Shown here: piece after piece, positions 12,528 through 19,220 of the stretch
Layout: each line of letters begins with the position of its first letter
How positions within the stretch are numbered: the stretch's first letter is position 1
From: DATJXG01 sp035500455
Lineage (GTDB): Bacteria > Acidobacteriota > Terriglobia > Terriglobales > Acidobacteriaceae
DNA: 19,220 bases
Assembly (NCBI GenBank): GCA_035500455.1
Contig: DATJXG010000258.1
Coordinates: 1-19,220 of the forward strand
Direction of reading: 5' to 3'
Notes under the pieces: model-generated
What the model was told of the DNA's origin: nothing
What the model saw: only the letters and a program-made list of their open reading frames with translations
The model's database searches: none
Made by a program: the position numbers and the translations under genes

Positions 12528-12956
12528 TCATGCGCGGGCGAGTTGTCTTGAAGTTTCCCGCAGGCGGCGAGCCAGGGCCACGGCCATGGACCGGTAGAAG
12601 CGGGCGCTCAGGCCGGAGAACACCTCAAACAGATGCCGTAACTCCTCGGCGTTGATGGCGTCCACTTCCACTTCTTCATCCTTGGCGACAACGCTGGCGG
12701 TGGTCCGGCCGCCATCGAGAAAGGCGATGTCGCCGCAGATGTCGTCTTCGGAGAGCAGGGCGATGGGCGTCCGGTCGCGGCTGCCTCCCAATTCCACCGA
12801 GGCGGTGCCTTTGCGGATGATGTAGATGGTCTCTCCGGGAGCGCCTTCGCGAATGATTTCCTGGCCCAGTGTGAACTTCAGGCGGGTGGCTTTGGTGCCG
12901 AGCAAGACCCAATCGTTTTCGGTCAGGTATTCGAGCTTGTTGGGGGTTTTGGGCAT
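12528..12956 (-). CDS. Stand-alone cyclic-nucleotide-binding-domain protein
   Basis: A 142-residue protein that is almost entirely one cNMP-binding beta-roll (residues about 10-125). IIREGAPGETIYIIRKGTASVE is the typical opening, and GDIAFLDGGRTTASVVA the phosphate-binding cassette with R84; the usual Glu is Asp (D76), which may change affinity or ligand. The C-terminal helix (LSARFYRSMAVALARRLRE) is the C-helix used for dimerisation. There is no helix-turn-helix, kinase or channel domain, so it is not a transcription factor by itself; it may act through a partner. The ATG at 12956 has a poor GGAAGA 10 bases before it. Two 13-base tandem repeats lie in its upstream region. Confidence 0.88.
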   Translation of the reverse strand: MPKTPNKLEYLTENDWVLLGTKATRLKFTLGQEIIREGAPGETIYIIRKGTASVELGGSRDRTPIALLSEDDICGDIAFLDGGRTTASVVAKDEEVEVDAINAEELRHLFEVFSGLSARFYRSMAVALARRLRETSRQLARA

Positions 12957-12990
12957 GAGAAAAATCTTCCAGCAGAGACTGCGTCCTGAA

Positions 12991-13016
12991 GACCACGAAA
13001 AATGACCACGAAAAAT
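12991..13016. repeat. Perfect 13-base tandem repeat upstream of the cNMP-domain gene
   Basis: GACCACGAAAAAT occurs twice without spacing (12991-13003, 13004-13016). It lies between divergently transcribed genes, 35-60 bases before the ATG of the cNMP-domain gene, where an operator would be expected. It could also be a remnant of a dispersed CCACGAA-type repeat. Confidence 0.65.
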
Positions 13017-13178
13017 GTATCACGGGCCGGGAGCCAGGGCGGGCCCGGTGGTAACCGCGCGCGGCAACAGGCGCCGTACGATAGTCCATGCACTTGTGGC
13101 CCCTGGGCCCGCCGCAGACTGAGTGTAGCGAAGTGTGGTTAAATCTACCTTCGGCAATCCGCCGGTGAGCAGAAAATA

Positions 13179-14198
13179 TTGAACCCAGGGGAAGTCATCC
13201 ACGTTGCAGTAGTCGGAGCGGGAACATTTGGGCGAAACCACGCTCGGGTGTATCAGCAACTGGCCCAGCAGGGGGAACCGGTGCAGCTCTCCGCCATCGT
13301 GGATAGCGATGCGGCGCGGGCTGACGCCCTGGCGGTGGAGTTCAACTGCCGCGGCCTGGGCTCGATTGAGCAGCTCACAGCTTCGCACCGCGAGGTGACT
13401 GCTGCTTCGGTCGCCGTGCCCACGGTGGCGCACCTGGAAGTAGGACGGGCGCTGATGGCGGCGGGCATCGACGTGCTGATCGAGAAGCCGCTTACGCCTA
13501 CTCTCCACGAAGCCGACGAACTGCTGCGCATGGCGCACCGCCAGGGACGGGTGGCCCAGGTAGGGCATCTGGAGCGCTTCAATCCGGCGGTGCGGGCGAC
13601 GGTGCCGCTGCTCACCCGGCCGATGTTTTTTGAGGTCCATCGGCTCAACGTTTTTACCCCGCGCTCGCTCGACATAGACGTGGTCCTCGACCTGATGATT
13701 CACGACCTGGACGTGGTGCTTTCGTTCGTGAATTCTCCGGTGAAGGAAGTGCGCGGCGTGGGCCTGCCGATTCTTTCCAGCAAGGTCGATATAGCCAACG
13801 TGCGGCTGGAATTCGATTCCGGATGCGTGGCCAACTTCACCGCCAGCCGGGTCTCCACGGAGCGAGTGCGCAAGCTGCGCTTCTTCCAGCCGGGGCAGTA
13901 TTTTTCTCTGGATTTCAGCCGGCAGGATGTTCTGGTGTTCAGCGTAGGCGACAAAGAAGCTGCCGGAACTCCCTCAGCTAATCCGCAGATCAAGGTGCTG
14001 AAGCCGCCGGTGAATGCGGAGGAGCCACTGCATGCGGAACTGAAAGCCTTTATCCAAGCAGTGCGGACGCGCAGCAAGCCGGTAGTTACGCTCGAAGACG
14101 GAAGACGCGCATTGGCTGCGGCGCTGGATGTGGCGGCGGCGATTAAGGAACACGGCAAAAAGGTCAATCTCGAGCGGTTGACGGCGACCGGCAGCTAG
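13179..14198 (+). CDS. Gfo/Idh/MocA-family NAD(P)-dependent sugar oxidoreductase
   Basis: A 339-residue oxidoreductase. The Rossmann domain starts at once with VAVVGAGTFGRNHARV (GxGxxG), and the family motif EKP is at 102-104 (IEKPLTP, K103). HDLD at about 172-175 is in the catalytic His/Asp region. VGHLERFNPAV at about 128-138 is the segment seen in members acting on nucleotide sugars, such as the UDP-GlcNAc 3-dehydrogenases of lipid A synthesis; that substrate is only a suggestion. The start is a TTG at 13179, the only start codon in frame before the nucleotide-binding motif; no strong Shine-Dalgarno. Neighbours do not reveal a pathway. Confidence 0.88.
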   Translation: MNPGEVIHVAVVGAGTFGRNHARVYQQLAQQGEPVQLSAIVDSDAARADALAVEFNCRGLGSIEQLTASHREVTAASVAVPTVAHLEVGRALMAAGIDVLIEKPLTPTLHEADELLRMAHRQGRVAQVGHLERFNPAVRATVPLLTRPMFFEVHRLNVFTPRSLDIDVVLDLMIHDLDVVLSFVNSPVKEVRGVGLPILSSKVDIANVRLEFDSGCVANFTASRVSTERVRKLRFFQPGQYFSLDFSRQDVLVFSVGDKEAAGTPSANPQIKVLKPPVNAEEPLHAELKAFIQAVRTRSKPVVTLEDGRRALAAALDVAAAIKEHGKKVNLERLTATGS

Positions 14199-14221
14199 GA
14201 ATTCCCTCCCAAACTTTCCTG

Positions 14222-14250
14222 TTGACAGCCGAGGGGGCACTGGTTAAAGT
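14222..14250 (+). promoter_or_regulatory. Promoter of the propeller lipoprotein gene
   Basis: A perfect TTGACA (14222-14227), exactly 17 bases, then TAAAGT (14245-14250, 4 of 6). The transcript start near 14257 gives a leader of about 80 bases that carries the AAGGAG ribosome site at 14325-14330. Confidence 0.7.
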
Positions 14251-14336
14251 GTCGGCCCCAAGAGGTTCCCCCCTCGAACTGGGCGACTCTACGGTTCGTG
14301 TATCCCTAAACTTTCAGTCGCAACAAGGAGTGCGCC

Positions 14337-16202
14337 GTGCGCCTGCTTCGCCGGCCCAGCCAGCCCCTATCCGTGGTGTCTCTATTGGCCGCCGCTTCCA
14401 CTGCGATGATCCTGAGCGGCTGCGGCGGAGTGCCTGCAAGTCGTGCCCCTGCCGGTGCGTCGCTGCAGGGCGCCGTGCATGGAGGTCAACCGCCGGTGAC
14501 AGGCGCGGTGATCCAACTCTATGCCGCGGGCGCCGACGGATATGGTTCCAAAGCAATGCCATTGCTTACAAAAAAAGTCACGACGAATTCCACCGGCCAT
14601 TTCATCATCACCGGTGATTACACTTGCCCCTCGGCCTCGACCCAGGTTTACCTGGTGGCGAGCGGAGGAAATCCGGGATTAGCGGCGGGAACCGACAACG
14701 CCGCTCTGGCGATGATGGCCGCCCTGGGGCCGTGCGGCGACCTGAAGCCCACGACCTACGTGAACATCACGGAGGTGACGACGGTGGCGAGCGTCTATGC
14801 CCTGGCGCAGTTCATGGGTCCGGGAGGCGGAGCCTACCTGGGGACAAGCAGTAGCAATGAGCAGGGGCTGTCCAATGCGTTCGCCACAGTAAATAATCTG
14901 GTGAACACCGCAACCGGCATCGCTCCCGGGCCGAATCTGCCCGCGGGAGCAACTGTGCCGATCGGTGAGCTGAACACTTTGGCCGGCATTCTGGCGGCGT
15001 GTATAAACTCCGACGGAAGCAGCGGAGAGTGCGGCGCATTGTTTGCGGCGGCCGTTCCGGACGGAGAGACTCCACCAGCGAACACCATCGATGCCGTGCT
15101 CGACATGGCTTTGAACCCCGGCCATAACGTGAGCACACTCTACGGTCTGGTCAGCACGAGTCCGCCGTTCCAGCCGACGCTGGGGAGTGCGCCCAACGAC
15201 TGGACCCTAAGTGTTCGATATGGAGAATCTGCCGGCCTCATTGACCCCTTTTGGCTGGCCATTGACGGCTCGGGAAACGTGTGGACGGGGAACTTGTCAG
15301 GCATGAACCTTGGCAAATTCTCCAACGCCGGCGTTCCCCTCGCTCCTAAGGGCGGGTTTTCCAGCGGCGTTGAAACCGGCTCCCCCTATACGATCGCCAT
15401 CGACAATAATGACAACCTCTGGGCTTTTTCCGCTAGCAGCAACGAATTGGTGAAGTTCTCAAACGATGGGACGATTGTTTCAGTAGACGGTTACACCGGC
15501 GGAGGATTGAACTTTCCTTTTGGCATTGCCGTTGACGGCTCGGATGATGTCTGGCTGGTGAACTTTGTCGGCAATACCCTGAGCGAGTTCTCTTCGAGTG
15601 GCATACCGATCACGGGCTCTTCGGGCTTCGCCGGAGGCGGGCTGAGCCAGGCCCAGTGGGGCATTGCCATCGATGGCGCCGGCAGCGTGTGGGTTGCGGG
15701 CGCCTTCGCTCTGGCCAAGTTTTCCAGCGATGGCAGCCCTCTCTCCCCTTCTGCCGGATACACCGGCGGCGGCCTGTACCTTCCTGTGCACCTAGGAATC
15801 GACGCCGCTGGAAATGTCTGGGTGGCGAACTCCAGTAGTCTCAGCGAATTCTCTAATAACGGCGATCCTATTTCCGGGCCTTCCGGTTATACCGGCGGGG
15901 GCATGGCTGCAGCCAGGGCCCTCGCGGTGGATGGTGATGGTCACATCTGGATGGCCAATGGTGTAGAAACGGTCAGTGAGTTCTCTAACGCTGGAGTCCC
16001 CATCTCCCCGTCAGCAGGGTTCAGGGGACTAGGCCCGTCCTACAGCCTGGGAGATGCCGGCATCGCCGTGGACAGCTCGGGCAACGTCTGGGTTGCCAGT
16101 GAGGAATTCGGGACGGTAACGCAACTGGTGGGAGCCGCTGGGCCGGTCGTGACTCCGCTCGCGAAGGCAGTTAGGCTCAACAAGCTAGGCGCGCGGCCCT
16201 AA
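14337..16202 (+). CDS. Lipoprotein with seven NHL/Vgb-type propeller repeats
   Basis: A 621-residue exported lipoprotein. A basic N-terminus and hydrophobic stretch end in the lipobox LSGC with the lipidated cysteine at C29. Residues about 40-115 resemble a carboxypeptidase-regulatory-like beta domain (LQGAVHGGQPPVTGAVIQLY). A helical Ala-rich stretch follows (about 115-270). Residues about 305-605 contain seven copies of an AxDxxGxVW unit (LAIDGSGNVW, IAIDNNDNLW, IAVDGSDDVW, IAIDGAGSVW, LGIDAAGNVW, LAVDGDGHIW, IAVDSSGNVW) spaced 40-48 residues, each followed by L..FS..G.P: a seven-bladed propeller like NHL or virginiamycin-lyase proteins. Ligand unknown; no lyase activity is claimed. The start GTG has AAGGAG six bases upstream. 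Confidence 0.85.
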   Translation: MRLLRRPSQPLSVVSLLAAASTAMILSGCGGVPASRAPAGASLQGAVHGGQPPVTGAVIQLYAAGADGYGSKAMPLLTKKVTTNSTGHFIITGDYTCPSASTQVYLVASGGNPGLAAGTDNAALAMMAALGPCGDLKPTTYVNITEVTTVASVYALAQFMGPGGGAYLGTSSSNEQGLSNAFATVNNLVNTATGIAPGPNLPAGATVPIGELNTLAGILAACINSDGSSGECGALFAAAVPDGETPPANTIDAVLDMALNPGHNVSTLYGLVSTSPPFQPTLGSAPNDWTLSVRYGESAGLIDPFWLAIDGSGNVWTGNLSGMNLGKFSNAGVPLAPKGGFSSGVETGSPYTIAIDNNDNLWAFSASSNELVKFSNDGTIVSVDGYTGGGLNFPFGIAVDGSDDVWLVNFVGNTLSEFSSSGIPITGSSGFAGGGLSQAQWGIAIDGAGSVWVAGAFALAKFSSDGSPLSPSAGYTGGGLYLPVHLGIDAAGNVWVANSSSLSEFSNNGDPISGPSGYTGGGMAAARALAVDGDGHIWMANGVETVSEFSNAGVPISPSAGFRGLGPSYSLGDAGIAVDSSGNVWVASEEFGTVTQLVGAAGPVVTPLAKAVRLNKLGARP

Positions 16203-16300
16203 CGGACGACCTCAGCGCGGCTCCCGCCAGCCCCAGCCTCGCCCCCCTTCATTTACACTGTCAGGAAGAAGCGTATCTCATTCGTGCCCGGGAGGTCTGA

Positions 16301-17788
16301 ATGAGCGCTCTTGATCGTCGTACCTTCCTTCTTACTTCGGCTGTCGCCGCTACGGCCGCGGCGGTGTCATCGTTCTCCTCACCGTGGGGTCTCGCCCAGG
16401 AACACAAGGCCTACCGTTTCCCCCGTGATTTCTTCTGGGGCGCCGCCACGGCGGCGGCGCAGGTGGAAGGCTCGCCCAGTGCGGACGGAGGCGGCGAGAG
16501 CATCTGGGACGTGTTCCTGCGTTCTCCTCACGCTACCAAGGACGGCAGCACCAACCTGATTGCCGACGATGAGTATCACCGCTGGCCGGAAGATATCAAG
16601 CTGATGAGTGAGATCGGCGTGAACGCCTATCGCTTTTCCATCTCCTGGGCGAGGGTGTTTCCGGACGGAAAGCGGGTGAATGAGAAGGCGCTGGAGCACT
16701 ACAGCCGGCTGGTGGATGCACTGCTGAAAGCGGGGATCACGCCGTTTGTTACGATTTACCACTTCGACTATCCCGAGGTGCTACAGAAGGCGGGAGGGTG
16801 GCTTCACCCCGACAGCCCGCAATGGCTGGCCAACTACGCGCACGTTCTGTCGGGGCGGCTTTCTGACCGGGTGGAATACTGGCTGACCATCAACGAGCCC
16901 AACATTCTTTGGGGCTTCGGCAATGAAGCAGGAATGATGCCGCCCAGCCAGAAACTTTCCGACCGCGACCTGGTGCGTGGAGCGCACAACATTCTTCTCG
17001 GTCATGGGAAAGCGGTGCAGGCGATTCGGGCCGGGGCGAAGCGGCCGCTGCAAATATCTCTGGCGTTTGCCGGGATGTTCAGCCTGCCGGCGTCGGAGAG
17101 CGCGGAGGACGTGAAGGTGGCGCGGGAAGAGTCGTTCAGCGTGAGAAAGAAAAAGACTATCCCCGACGTCCCGCCCATGGCGATGCTTAGCAACGCCTGG
17201 TGGCTGGATCCCATCTTTCTTGGAAAATATCCCGCTGACGGATTGAAGTTGTTCCCTGACGCAGAGAAGCTGGCCGACTCGGGGGATATGAAAACCATCC
17301 ACGAGCCCTTGGACTTCTGCGCGGTGAATCTGTATTCCGCTCCCACGGTCAAAGCCGGGGCGAACGGCGCGGCCGAAACCGTGCCGGAACCGCCGGACGT
17401 GCCACGATCTCATTACGGCTGGGCGGTCACCCCGGACTTGATGTACTGGGCGCCGCGTTTTCTGTTCGATCGCTACAAGAAGGCGATCGCCATCACGGAA
17501 AACGGCATCTCGCTCGACGATAAGCCTGCCGCGGATGGCGCAGTGCACGATCCGCAGCGGACCGCATTCCTGAACTCCTATCTCAAAAGGTTCCGGGACG
17601 CGGGGCAGGATGGAGTGCCGTTGAAAGGGTACTTTCACTGGTCGCTGCTGGATAATTTTGAATGGACGCAGGGCTTTAGCGAGCGATTTGGGCTGATTTA
17701 CGTGAACTTCGGGACGCAGAAGCGGATCATCAAGGACTCTGCAGCGCGCTACCGGGAGATTATTCAATCGCGGGGCGCAGCGCTCTAG
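16301..17788 (+). CDS. Glycoside hydrolase family 1 (beta-glucosidase-like), Tat-exported
   Basis: A 495-residue enzyme. The N-terminus MSALDRRTFLLTSAVAATAA is a twin-arginine signal, probably cut near residue 32, so the folded enzyme goes to the periplasm. The mature part begins with the GH1 signature FPRDFFWGAATAAAQVEG. The acid/base is E199 in TINEPN and the nucleophile E400 in ITENG; DNFEWTQGFSERFGL near the C-terminus completes the aglycone/glycone region. It retains stereochemistry and cleaves beta-glucosides or related sugars; exact specificity is not readable. Start ATG with GGAGG five bases upstream. It follows the propeller lipoprotein by 98 bases, same strand, so a joint role in sugar processing at the cell envelope is possible. 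Confidence 0.93.
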   Translation: MSALDRRTFLLTSAVAATAAAVSSFSSPWGLAQEHKAYRFPRDFFWGAATAAAQVEGSPSADGGGESIWDVFLRSPHATKDGSTNLIADDEYHRWPEDIKLMSEIGVNAYRFSISWARVFPDGKRVNEKALEHYSRLVDALLKAGITPFVTIYHFDYPEVLQKAGGWLHPDSPQWLANYAHVLSGRLSDRVEYWLTINEPNILWGFGNEAGMMPPSQKLSDRDLVRGAHNILLGHGKAVQAIRAGAKRPLQISLAFAGMFSLPASESAEDVKVAREESFSVRKKKTIPDVPPMAMLSNAWWLDPIFLGKYPADGLKLFPDAEKLADSGDMKTIHEPLDFCAVNLYSAPTVKAGANGAAETVPEPPDVPRSHYGWAVTPDLMYWAPRFLFDRYKKAIAITENGISLDDKPAADGAVHDPQRTAFLNSYLKRFRDAGQDGVPLKGYFHWSLLDNFEWTQGFSERFGLIYVNFGTQKRIIKDSAARYREIIQSRGAAL

Positions 17789-18120
17789 CTTCCGGGTGCG
17801 CGGGTAGTTCTGTTCCCGGAGGCAGGCTGATTGTGCGCCCAGCGGGAGAAACCTCGGTCACTTTCCTTTTACATTTCTTGACGTAAACTCCCCAGGTTTG
17901 GATGTAGGCTTTCATTTGGGCACTGAATTGCTGCCTGGCTAAGTACTTTGCCACGAAGCTTTTCGCAGAATTTCTCGAAAGATGCGAAAATAGCGGATGC
18001 CGCCGAGCGCAGAGGCCGAAGACTGCCCGGCCGGCGCTGTGCGTCGTCATTTTCCGCGGGCGGGTTGCGAGGGCAACTCGGGCGGATGGTTCGTGTCTAA
18101 CCATTAGAGCGTCAACAGGG
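17789..18120. other. Gap before the TonB-like gene
   Basis: 332 bases with no gene I can support. It is less GC-rich than its flanks in 17850-18000 and contains the dyad at 17960-17990. A minus-strand frame through here is discussed among the rejected items. Confidence 0.45.
17960..17990. promoter_or_regulatory. 31-base dyad, possible operator or hairpin
   Basis: TTTTCGCA (17960-17967) and TGCGAAAA (17983-17990) are perfect inverted copies, with a second small dyad TTTC-TC-GAAA (17971-17980) nested between. No T-run follows on the plus strand; on the minus strand four Ts end the stem itself. It could be a protein-binding site upstream of the TonB-like gene. Confidence 0.45.
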
Positions 18121-19220
18121 ATGTCCATCTTGCAAATCCCGCCACCACGGGAGCCAGCCACTTCCGCACCTCCTTCCCCCCGACTGGATGGAGGTGACCT
18201 GTACGACGCCCGGCGCTGGGAATCGGCCTATCGCGAACTGCACGATGTTCCGGCGCTGATCGTGCAGATGCAGGACGACCTGGCGCGCTCGCGCCGCCGC
18301 GAGTCGGCGTGGATCTCCCTGGTTTTCCACCTGGTGCTGATCATCGTGGTGGTGAATTCCCCCAAGTTTGACAAGTGGTTTCCCAAACGGCACCTGGTAC
18401 TGAAGCCCAACGACTGGATGCGGCAGCGGGAACTCACCTACCTGGATCTGCCCCCAGATGCGCAGAAGCTGACCAAGCGGCCGAACACCAACCATATTTC
18501 CGATAAGGACCGCATCGCCACCACGCGCACACCGCAGCTTGATCGCAAGGAACTGCAGCAGATCCTGGACGCCGCCCGCGCCGGGCGGCCGGGGCAGAGC
18601 GGCCCGCAAGCGCCGCCACAGCCGCAATCGCCTCCGGCAGCGGCCCAGGCTGCGCCTCAGCAGCAGTCGCCGCCGCCCCCCCCGCCAGACCAGAACCAGG
18701 TCGCCCGGCTGCAGACTCCCGATTCTGTACCGCAGCCCAAGCCTTCGTTTGCTACCGGGCCGATGTCGGCGGGTTCGGCGATTGAGCAGGCGGCACGCGC
18801 CTCCATGGCGAACCGGGGAGGTTACGGCGGGGACAGCGGCGATAACGGAAACTACGGTCTGGGCCAGGGCCAGTCCGCGAAGGCCATGGGCCAGCTGGAT
18901 ATCCTGAGCGACACCATGGGCGTTGATTTCGGCCCGTACCTCGCCCGTGTGCTCCATGACGTGAAGCAGAACTGGTACAACATCATTCCCGAAGCCGCGC
19001 GCGCGCCGCTGATGAAAAAGGGGAAAGTTTCCATCGAGTTCGCCATCATGAAGGACGGCAGCGTGCAGGGAATGCAGCTCAGCGGAAGTTCGGGCGACGT
19101 CTCCCTGGATCGCGCCGCCTGGGGCGGAATTACAGCCTCTAATCCTTTTCCGCCCCTGCCCAGCCAGTTCGGCGGACAATATCTTCAACTGCGTTTCCAC
19201 TTCTTCTACAACCCCGACGC
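18121..19220 (+). CDS. TonB-like energy-transducer family protein, 3' end cut by window
   Basis: An open frame of 366 codons running off the window. Order: a cytoplasmic Pro-rich/acidic N-terminus (1-60), one membrane helix (SAWISLVFHLVLIIVVV, about 62-78), a long periplasmic linker that is Pro/Gln/Ala-rich (about 150-215, including a run of six prolines), a Gly-rich patch (RGGYGGDSGDNGNYGLGQ), and a C-terminal domain with WYNIIPEAAR and GKVSIEFAIMKDGSVQGMQL, the beta-strand pattern of TonB_C. It differs from classical TonB in having about 60 residues before the helix. The ATG at 18121 has no spacing to its AGGG; a TTG at 18130 has AGGG nine bases upstream and is an alternative. It may couple the proton-motive force to outer-membrane uptake or act in another TolA/TonB-like system; the ExbB/D genes are not seen here. 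Confidence 0.82.
   Translation, partial: MSILQIPPPREPATSAPPSPRLDGGDLYDARRWESAYRELHDVPALIVQMQDDLARSRRRESAWISLVFHLVLIIVVVNSPKFDKWFPKRHLVLKPNDWMRQRELTYLDLPPDAQKLTKRPNTNHISDKDRIATTRTPQLDRKELQQILDAARAGRPGQSGPQAPPQPQSPPAAAQAAPQQQSPPPPPPDQNQVARLQTPDSVPQPKPSFATGPMSAGSAIEQAARASMANRGGYGGDSGDNGNYGLGQGQSAKAMGQLDILSDTMGVDFGPYLARVLHDVKQNWYNIIPEAARAPLMKKGKVSIEFAIMKDGSVQGMQLSGSSGDVSLDRAAWGGITASNPFPPLPSQFGGQYLQLRFHFFYNPD

Noticed and set aside
17760..18161. Minus-strand frame in the gap before the TonB-like gene, with a lysine-rich piece around 17820-17920
   Set aside because: The segment KAYIQTWGVYVKKCKRK looks protein-like and could be a relic. However, it lacks a ribosome site and overlaps the GH1 3' end and the TonB-like 5' end, so I do not call it.
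18112..19200. A long minus-strand frame (362 codons) covering the last kilobase
   Set aside because: The plus strand here encodes a membrane helix, Pro-rich linker and TonB_C-like end in one frame. The minus frame is rich in Arg/Gly/His as a shadow of GC-rich coding would be.
1..19220. CRISPR array, insertion sequence, toxin-antitoxin or phage defence system
   Set aside because: No regularly spaced direct repeats with unique spacers, no transposase, and no recognisable defence or toxin gene; the repeats present are dispersed palindromes.

Overview
The window looks like a chromosomal segment of a GC-rich Gram-negative soil bacterium, most probably an acidobacterium of the Koribacter/Terriglobia kind. 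This rests on overall gene style: an NHL/Vgb-type seven-bladed propeller lipoprotein, a Tat-exported family 1 glycosidase, a TonB-like protein, an RMD1/YagE protein, many short palindromic GC-rich repeats, and the mixed use of Shine-Dalgarno and nearly leaderless starts. It is inference, not a database match. No phage, transposase, CRISPR array or plasmid function is visible.

Layout. 1-7385 holds ordinary cell functions: an RMD1/DUF155 membrane-anchored protein (minus), alanine racemase alr, an ABHD18-like alpha/beta hydrolase, serine hydroxymethyltransferase glyA and a GT4 glycosyltransferase. The gaps between them are unusually rich in dispersed inverted repeats of at least five kinds. A 59-residue very basic protein lies on the minus strand at 7386-7565.

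7803-11234 is a sulfur-assimilation block: a promoter, a 26-codon cysteine-rich leader ORF, a transcription attenuator, then a siroheme-type precorrin-2 dehydrogenase, cobA (uroporphyrinogen-III methyltransferase) and cysH ([4Fe-4S] APS reductase type), followed by a LysR regulator. Siroheme is the cofactor of sulfite reductase and CysH makes sulfite, so all three enzymes serve cysteine synthesis. The leader ORF has 7 Cys codons in 26, four of them consecutive. Between it and the first enzyme gene I can draw a 10+5 bp antiterminator that excludes an 11 bp terminator followed by six Ts. This is a complete trp-style attenuator keyed to cysteine, and it is the main discovery of the window.

11235-13178 holds a small unknown ORF with its own terminator, tRNA-His(GTG), a 61-residue zinc-ribbon protein and a stand-alone cyclic-nucleotide-binding-domain protein. 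13179-19220 holds a Gfo/Idh/MocA oxidoreductase, the propeller lipoprotein, the Tat-exported GH1 glycosidase and, cut by the window end, a TonB-like protein with a Pro/Gln-rich linker.
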